Positions 57,920 through 64,000 of a DNA stretch of 64,000 nucleotides are shown one piece after another. The translations under genes and the position numbers were made by a program. Each line of letters begins with the position of its first letter. Position 1 is the first letter of the stretch. Below the pieces are notes generated by a model. The model had not been told where the DNA came from. It worked only from the letters and a program-made list of their open reading frames with translations, and searched no databases. The stretch is from Polysphondylium violaceum (taxonomy: Eukaryota > Evosea > Eumycetozoa > Dictyosteliales > Dictyosteliaceae): positions 1 through 64,000 of the forward strand of contig AJWJ01000066.1 in NCBI GenBank assembly GCA_000277445.1, in the 5' to 3' direction.

Positions 57920-59005
57920 TTATCTCCCTAAGAGATCCATAACGGCCTCTACTACTGCCCAAGTAATTGCTTGACCGGGACCAACACGTAAAATACGGGG
58001 GAAACATCCTGCCCAGAATGCTCTCATACCTCCATCCTGATAAATGGTTCTAATGACTTGCATAGAGTTTAAGTTTTGGCCTTGCTTTTGCATTCTAGTT
58101 TTAATTGTATCTAATGGATTATTGACTAAAGTACTGAGTGTACCAGCCAAGAAACCAGCACTAAGATTTTGCCAGACTGGTAAATGTTTGTGATGATCAC
58201 CACCTTTGAGATAATCAGTGACAGCGTAATAAGTTGGGAATCTAACCATATGGTTGGTAATTTGACGTAAAAGAGTAGCGCTACCACCTTTGTAGAGACC
58301 TCTAACACCTTCATCTCTGAGGACATCTTTAAATACTAAACTAAATGAACGATTTGTTTCTTGAGTCATATGACGAACTTTTAATAATTCACATGGAATT
58401 ACAACGGCAAAACTTTCAATGGTACCAGCAAAGGCACCACCACAAAGATTGGCAACAAAATTTTGAGATTTGGTCATTTCAGAGCCTGGGTACAATGTAG
58501 TTTTATATTGTTCTGTAAACCAACTAAAAGCAAAATAACGAATACCAACTTTAAAAATAGCCTCTGCAGTCATTGGAAGGATACCTTCGTATAAAGAGTG
58601 AACACCACCGCTGAAACCTTTACCTTTTGAAACGATATCTCCAAAAGTTGCAGCAATAGATTTACCTGGATTGTTTTGAAGTTGAGTTTTAACACGATCT
58701 AATGGATGACATGCCCAAACATCTGCAGTACCTGCAACAGCACCTGCTACTAATCTTTTCCATGGAAAATTATGATGTTGTGGTTGTTGTTTTGAATCTT
58801 TTTTGTTGAATATTAATTATTGAATATTGAATATTGAATATTAAATAATGAATGTTGTTTCAAATTATATATTTGGTTGAGTGAATTATGATTGAATAAT
58901 TTTAAATATGGTTTTAAATAATTGAAAAAAAACAAGTAAATATATATTTTTATAATTTCAGTAATTGAATATTGATATCGTCTTATGCATACCTTCTTTA
59001 GTCAT
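57920..59005 (-). CDS. Mitochondrial carrier family (SLC25) protein, 296 aa
   Basis: Exons 59005-58993 (13 bp) and 58797-57920. Three repeats with the signature P-x-D/E-x-x-K/R: HPLDRVKTQ, IPCELLKVR and NPLDTIKTR. Each is followed by the short helix and second transmembrane span (GGVHSLYEGILPM, GVRGLYKGGSATLL, GGMRAFWAGCFPRILRVGPG). The repeat count and length match inner-membrane metabolite carriers. KVGIRYFAF and NHMVRFPTYY, with GPGQAITWAVVE at the end, look closest to tricarboxylate/dicarboxylate-type carriers, but the substrate is inferred. Intron 1 ends in an A-rich acceptor. Head to head with NAD-IDH. Confidence 0.92.
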
Positions 59006-59757
59006 TTTATTAGTATTGGTAAGAATAAAAAAAAAGAAAAAAAAGATACGATTTTTATAAAATAATTTAAGCTGGTAGAAAAAAAAATGACTCAAAAAAT
59101 TTTTTTAAAAAAAAAAAATGATGTGATATTGATCAATATAAATATATGATGATCAAGTGAAAAGATGTGTGTTGGTGGTAAGTAGAGTGGGTGAGGGAAA
59201 AAGTTGTAAAAAATGAATGAAATTGAGGTGGTAAAAATTAAATTAAATTTGAAAATTGAAATTGAAAAGACATTTATAAAATATCTGGGATTTTTGAATA
59301 ATCTTGTTTGGGATATCCCGAATACTCAAACAACAACGAACTTCTAATTTTTTTTTACAAATTTTTTTTTACATTTTTGCAAATGCAACTCAACTCCACA
59401 TCCACACCTATTACACATGTGAAATATTTACCCACTAAACAAGAGTGTATTAATTTAATCTTTAGATTATAAATTTAAATATGGTAATAAATCTCAAATA
59501 TAATCTACTGATTAAGTTTTCTTTTTTAAACCATCACATGATTCAAATTTGATGTCATAATTTGTATGCATACCAAATGCAATCAACGTTACTCGTTTTT
59601 TTTTTTTCTATTTTTTAAAAAATTTTTTTTCAATTTTTCGTGTGGTTTGCCTTTCTTTGCGCTCCCAGAGATTCCTCAGTGAGCCCTTTTTTTTAGTGAT
59701 CATTAAAGTTTTTTTATTCCCACATTCGTTGGAACATAATCTAATTAGATATATAAA
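59006..59757. promoter_or_regulatory. Divergent promoter of the carrier and NAD-IDH genes
   Basis: 752 bp with A/T runs (59090-59120), a CCCGAATACTCAAACAAC patch (59317), T-A blocks at 59345-59380 and 59598-59640 followed by CGTGTGGTTTGCC, and a C-rich patch GCGCTCCC at 59660. No gene. Confidence 0.45.
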
Positions 59758-61227
59758 ATGTTAAATAGAATTTCAAACTCTGTTCAAAGAATTGCTTCTG
59801 CTCAAGTATGTGGATTCATGTAGTGATAAATAATAATAATATCGATTGAATCAATTCTCAATTTTCAAATATCATAAATTATTTTTATCATCGATAATAA
59901 TTCATTCATTCATTCATATATTAATATATATAAAAATTAAAAGTCTGGTTCAGTTAGAACTTATCTTGGATATACTTCAGGTGTTGAAAAGAGAAAAGTT
60001 ACTTGCATTCCAGGTGATGGTATTGGTCCAGAAATTACATCCTCAGTTATGGGTGTATTCCAAGCTGCCAAAGTACCAATTGAATGGGAAATTTTTGATA
60101 TTAGCGGTGGTAAATCAATTAGTCAAGAATTAATTGCCTCTATCTCTAGAAATAAAGTTGCCCTCAAAGGTCCACTCTACACTGAAGTACTCAAGGGTGA
60201 CCAATCTAGAAATATGGAAATCAGAAAAGCATTGGATCTCTATGCTCACGTTATTCCATGCAAACAATTTAAAGGTATTACTACTAGACATCAAAATGTC
60301 CCAGTTGATTTAGTTGTCATTAGAGAAAACACTCAAGGTGAATATAGCGGTCTTGAACAAACTTTAGTTCCAGGTGTTGTTCAATCACTCAAAATCATTA
60401 CCAAAGAAGCTTCAACTCGTATTGCTCGTTATGCTTTTGAATATGCCAAAAATAATGGTAGAAAGAAGGTAACTGCTATTCATAAAGCTAACATTCAGTA
60501 TGTATATATAATAATATATTGTTTTTGTTATTTAATCATCCAATTCCTTTTATTTTCATTTTAGGGTGGAGTGGTCCACATACACACAAGAGGATTCATT
60601 TTTAGGAATTAGATTAAATCTATAGATAATCAAATCAAATATTAATATAAAATTAAATAATAGAAAAATGACAGACGGTTTATTCTTGGAAACTTGTAAA
60701 CAAGTTGCTCTTGAATATCCAGAAATTGCTTTTGATCATATGATTATTGATAACTGTTGTATGCAATTGGTCATGAAACCAGAACAATTTGATGTTATGG
60801 TTACTCCAAATTTATATGGTAATTTAGTTACAAACGTTGGTGCTGCTTTAATCGGTGGTCCAGGTTTAGCCCCAGGTGCCAACATTGGTGAAAGAGCTGC
60901 CATTTTTGAAATGGGTGCTCACCACGTTGCCGCTGATATTGCTGGTATGGATAAAGTTAATCCAACTGGTCTCCTCTTAGCTTCATCTATGATGTTAAAG
61001 TAAGTATTAAACATGTCATGTCCTCAGCAGTGTTGTCTATTTTAACACATTATTTTTATTTCAAATTTAGACACTTAAATTTAGATGAATATGCCGATAA
61101 AGTCGAAAAAGCCGTCAAGACTGTTATTTCCAGTGGTAAATATTTAACTTCTGATATGGGTGGTAATGCTTCAACCAAAGAATTTACTCGTGCCATCATT
61201 GAAGAAATTGAAAAGAATCAACAATAA
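59758..61227 (+). CDS. NAD-dependent isocitrate dehydrogenase subunit, mitochondrial, 364 aa
   Basis: Exons 59758-59805, 59944-60497, 60664-60999 and 61071-61227; 365 codons. Exon 1 gives a mitochondrial presequence (MLNRISNSVQRIASAQ). Core motifs: TCIPGDGIGPEI, VALKGPLYTEVL, VIRENTQGEYSGLEQ, VTAIHKANI, DNCCMQLVMKPEQFDVMVTP, NLYGNLVTNVGAALIGGPGL. It is closer to the regulatory beta/gamma subunits of NAD-IDH (TRH.., DN..MQL, GGPGL..GAN) than to the catalytic alpha (DTVCLNM), so I read it as a regulatory-type subunit that works in a hetero-oligomer with another gene. It acts in the TCA cycle. Intron 1 ends in AAAAG. Intron 3 contains a decoy TTTTAG that would give a stop. Confidence 0.93.
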
Positions 61228-61687
61228 ATTAATTAAAATCAAGTAATAATAATAAAATAAATAGTTTTTTTAAAAAAAAAACCAAAGCTTGGTGTTTTCA
61301 TTCTCTCTGCACAAGAATCATATCTATTTATATTCAAAGGATGGAAAGCAAACTTGCAAATCCTATTATTAGTGCTCATACTATAATGATAACCATTCCC
61401 ACATTTTCGCATGCGACAAAATGTAAGCCTTGCGCCGCTCTCACTGCCAGAAAGAGTAAAAAACACCATCAAAGAAACACTCATTTGTTGGCAAAGATTA
61501 ATGGTTATGGTTTCACATGGGGAGCTATCCCAATTTCATTTACTCGACAGATTCTATCCACATGTGGATTCGCTTTAAAGTTGGAAAACATAAAAAAAAT
61601 AAAACAAAAAAAAAAAAAAAAAAACGAAACATAATCTTTTTTCTTTCGTTTTTCAAATTAATTGCATTATCTAAAACAACCACGAAT
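61228..61687. promoter_or_regulatory. Spacer between IDH and PPR-like genes
   Basis: A/T block at 61265-61282, then unusually GC-rich sequence at 61405-61460 (CATTTTCGCATGCGAC, GCCTTGCGCCGCTCTC) that is not coding in a consistent way, then A-runs before the start at 61688. Probably promoter. Confidence 0.4.
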
Positions 61688-63414
61688 ATGAATTCTATAA
61701 TTAAAGTATTTCAATCACAAAACTCCTATAGATTCATTAGATCAGTAAATAAGAATAAATCATTGTTTAGAAATCATTGTAGATTATATACCTCAACGAC
61801 AACAATATTAAATGGATCAACAACAAATCAAGATAAATCAACAACAACAAATGAAACAATATTAAACAAATCAAATTTAAACCTTCAAACAGACAATAAT
61901 ATAGTGTATGTAAGAGTATACTCACCATATAACATTTATTTTTAAATATTAATCTAAAAACATACACCATTATTAGATTAGATATAGAATATTATTTTAA
62001 AAGAAAAGATTTTAAAGGATTACATAAAAATCTACAATCATTTTTAGAGTTTGGACAAATCATAAAGGCAAAGACATTTCATTTAATTATAAATAGATTA
62101 AAGAATGAAAAAGAGTATACAAGTGCATTTCAATTCTTTGATTTATATTTACAGACATATCCTACACAAAAGGAATCAATTATCACAAAAACCATTGAAT
62201 TGGATTTATATGCAAGAACAGATATCAACAAAGCCAAAGAATTGTTGGACAAAATGATTGAGCAAGATGTTTTCGAAACACTCAATGATAAAGAGATTGC
62301 ATACACTATAATGTTGAATGAAAATTTAAAACTAACAAATATGGATCAAGCTTTTCAATGGTTTGAAAGAATTCAAAACGAGGTGAAGCCATCAGACGTC
62401 ACTTCATTTAATTATATGATCAATTGTTTTGCCAAAGCTGGTCAATTTAATATTGTAGATTCATTGTTGGCTCAAATGAAGGAAAAAGGGATACAGGCCG
62501 ACAAGTTCACTTTTACAACCATTATAGCATCGTTACAATTTGTCAAAGACATTAGTAGCGCAGTCTATGAAAAGTACTTTAATATGCTTTTCGATAATGA
62601 CTCTATTGAATTTGACAAACGTCTATTGGATGCCACTTTTGACACCATGATTAGATTCAATCAATATGACAAGGCCATCAGATTGTTTGAAAAGTATCAC
62701 TTGTCAATGTTTTCTTCAAAATTACTCTATGACATGTTTAAGTGCTACCAAATCTCACCTCCAGAGGACATTAACAAGATTCACAGACTCTGGGACCATT
62801 ATCTCGTTAATGGAGGAACTAAAAACAAATACCTCATCAAATATTTTGCTGCACTCACCTCTTATCACACCCACATACAAACCATAGACGTTCCCTCCAT
62901 CTTTAAAACTGTCATGCAAGACGCCGCTGAAAAGGGATTTGAATTGGTAGATTTTGACATCAACATTATCAATCTCCTCATCTCGTCCTACTCTGTCACC
63001 AATCAGGCCACCGAAGCTTGGACACTCTTTCAAATGGCACTAGAGAGAAAGGCTGCCAATCATTTGACATTTTTCGGTATCCTCCATCTCCTCCTCACCT
63101 GTGACACTAGCTATTTCAGTGTCATCACCACCAACAATTGTAAAGAAATCCTCACCTCTTCCTACTATCTCAACGAAACATTGGAAAAAACCAAAGAAGC
63201 CCACGATTTCCTCTGGAGACCCGTCTTTGAAAAACTCATCCTTGCCAACAGATACTCTGATATTTGGACAACCATTGAAATTATGACTAAATTCTCTAGT
63301 CAAGATTTAAACGACTATCAAGATATCCTCTCACCCTATCTAAGAATAAGAGCTCCAAATGAAAATCTCTTTGAAAAATTACTTTTATTACAAAAGCAAA
63401 ATAGAAATAATTAA
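61688..63414 (+). CDS. PPR-like mitochondrial protein, 551 aa
   Basis: Exons 61688-61905 and 61977-63414. The donor is the GTATGT at 61906; joining there keeps the frame, while the later GTAAGA does not. N-terminus basic and Ser/Thr-rich (MNSIIKVFQSQNSYRFIRSV), a likely mitochondrial presequence. The body shows pentatricopeptide repeats, the best at about residues 200-235: VKPSDVTSFNYMINCFAKAG, QFNIVDSLLAQMKEKGIQAD, KFTFTTIIASLQFV. The C-terminal third is weaker. RNA binding in mitochondria is expected. An upstream frame at 61517 is not used because the presequence begins at 61688. Confidence 0.85.
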
Positions 63415-63989
63415 TTAAATTAATTTCCTTTTTTATATAATATATACTATTTGTTTTTATCGTCATAGCGATAATATGAATCAATGATGATGATTTTTAA
63501 AACAATGACGTTAAATCTTGATTTAATTTTTATTTTATTTTTTAAAAAAAATTAAAATTTGTTTTACACATTTTTTTAAAAAAAAAAAATATCAGAGATT
63601 TACCAACACACTCCACACAAAATAGTCTGATTTTTTTACTAGCAAATACCTCTTACATAATTTATTCTTTTATTTCCTCGTTGTCCACATACATAATTTA
63701 ATTAGTAATAGTAATTTTTTGTAATAATATTTATTTTATTTTAATTTTTTTTGATTTTTTTTGATTTTTGATTTTTTCTCAATCATTCTTTCTTTTCGGT
63801 TCCTCCGCAAACAACCAATTAATTTCATAATATTACATAATAGACAAATAATAGATAACAACAAGAATTAATATACATTCTATTTTTGTTTAATTGTATA
63901 AATACTCTATATAGCAGTACATTATTATTATCATTTCATTCCTCTATTTCTATATTATAAACGCGCACATACATAAATAATTATATACA
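63415..63989. promoter_or_regulatory. AT-rich spacer, probable promoter of the edge gene
   Basis: Blocks of TTTTTTAAAAAA (63540-63592), TTTGATTTTT repeats (63735-63778) and a CGGTTCCTCCGCAAAC patch (63799). No gene inside; a start codon follows at 63990. Confidence 0.4.
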
Positions 63990-64000
63990 ATGACTCAAGA
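63990..64000 (+). CDS. Possible gene start cut by the right edge
   Basis: ATG ACT CAA GA preceded by TATACAA, with the T-rich block and pyrimidine sequence seen before other starts in this window. Only three codons are visible, so no product can be named. Confidence 0.3.

Noticed and set aside
60540-60660. Possible extra exon in NAD-IDH after the TTTTAG near 60565
   Set aside because: Using it runs into a stop and inserts residues not found in the family; the acceptor at 60663 gives the expected sequence.
61239-61484. Frame with Cys/Arg residues on the minus strand
   Set aside because: Falls in the IDH/PPR spacer with no start context or homology; the GC-rich patch alone creates it.
1-64000. 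tRNA, rRNA, CRISPR array or intact transposon
   Set aside because: No cloverleaf with T-loop GTTCGA-type core, no spaced direct repeats, no transposase, integrase or reverse transcriptase frame was found by reading.

Overview
The window is nuclear DNA of a social amoeba (dictyostelid). It is very AT-rich, its genes are split by short AT-rich GT-AG introns (mostly 50-170 bp), and coding regions carry Asn, Gln, Ser, Thr and Asp homopolymers. It also holds two FNIP-repeat proteins, a family typical of dictyostelids. Base composition is slightly less extreme than in Dictyostelium discoideum, so a group such as Cavenderia is possible; that is an inference. All exon structures were assembled by eye from reading frames, splice signals and protein family knowledge.

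Layout. 1-4.4 kb: two divergent secreted/surface protein genes (the left one runs off the window) and a doubtful small gene. 4.5-15.5 kb: RhoGAP protein, MAPEG membrane protein, FNIP protein, PPR-like mitochondrial protein, GET3 ATPase. 17.3-25.9 kb: a PH-LysM-UBA-like protein, acylaminoacyl peptidase, MON1, a CaMK-type kinase. 26.3-30.9 kb: an HMG-box/PHD protein head to head with ADA3. 30.9-32.8 kb: a C2/EF-hand phosphatidylserine decarboxylase. 32.9-38.4 kb: an unstable block with decayed gene relics and a tandem pair of paralogous CCCH zinc-finger proteins whose N-terminal half may be an NYN/PIN-type nuclease fold. 38.5-49.6 kb: DDX24 helicase, a TrmN6-like methyltransferase, fused PurD-PurM, a second FNIP gene, a zinc alcohol dehydrogenase. 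49.6-64 kb: a secreted Cys-rich protein, OXA1, a 954-residue unknown protein, a secreted NlpC/P60-like protein, a mitochondrial carrier, an NAD-isocitrate dehydrogenase subunit, a second PPR-like protein, and the start codon of one more possible gene at the right edge.

How they fit together. There is no operon logic. Several genes serve the mitochondrion (two PPR-like proteins, OXA1, carrier, IDH), membrane targeting and traffic (GET3, MON1, PSD, RhoGAP) or chromatin (HMG/PHD, ADA3). Neighbours are often head to head, or tail to tail with only about 56-62 bp between stop codons.

Most worth following up: the tandem NYN-like/CCCH pair and its decayed surroundings; the NlpC/P60-like gene with a Ser/Gly/Thr-rich insert, a changed active-site motif and a possible one-nucleotide exon; the TrmN6-like enzyme with Ala in its NPPY motif; and the PH-LysM-UBA-like protein. 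No tRNA, rRNA, CRISPR array or intact transposon was seen.
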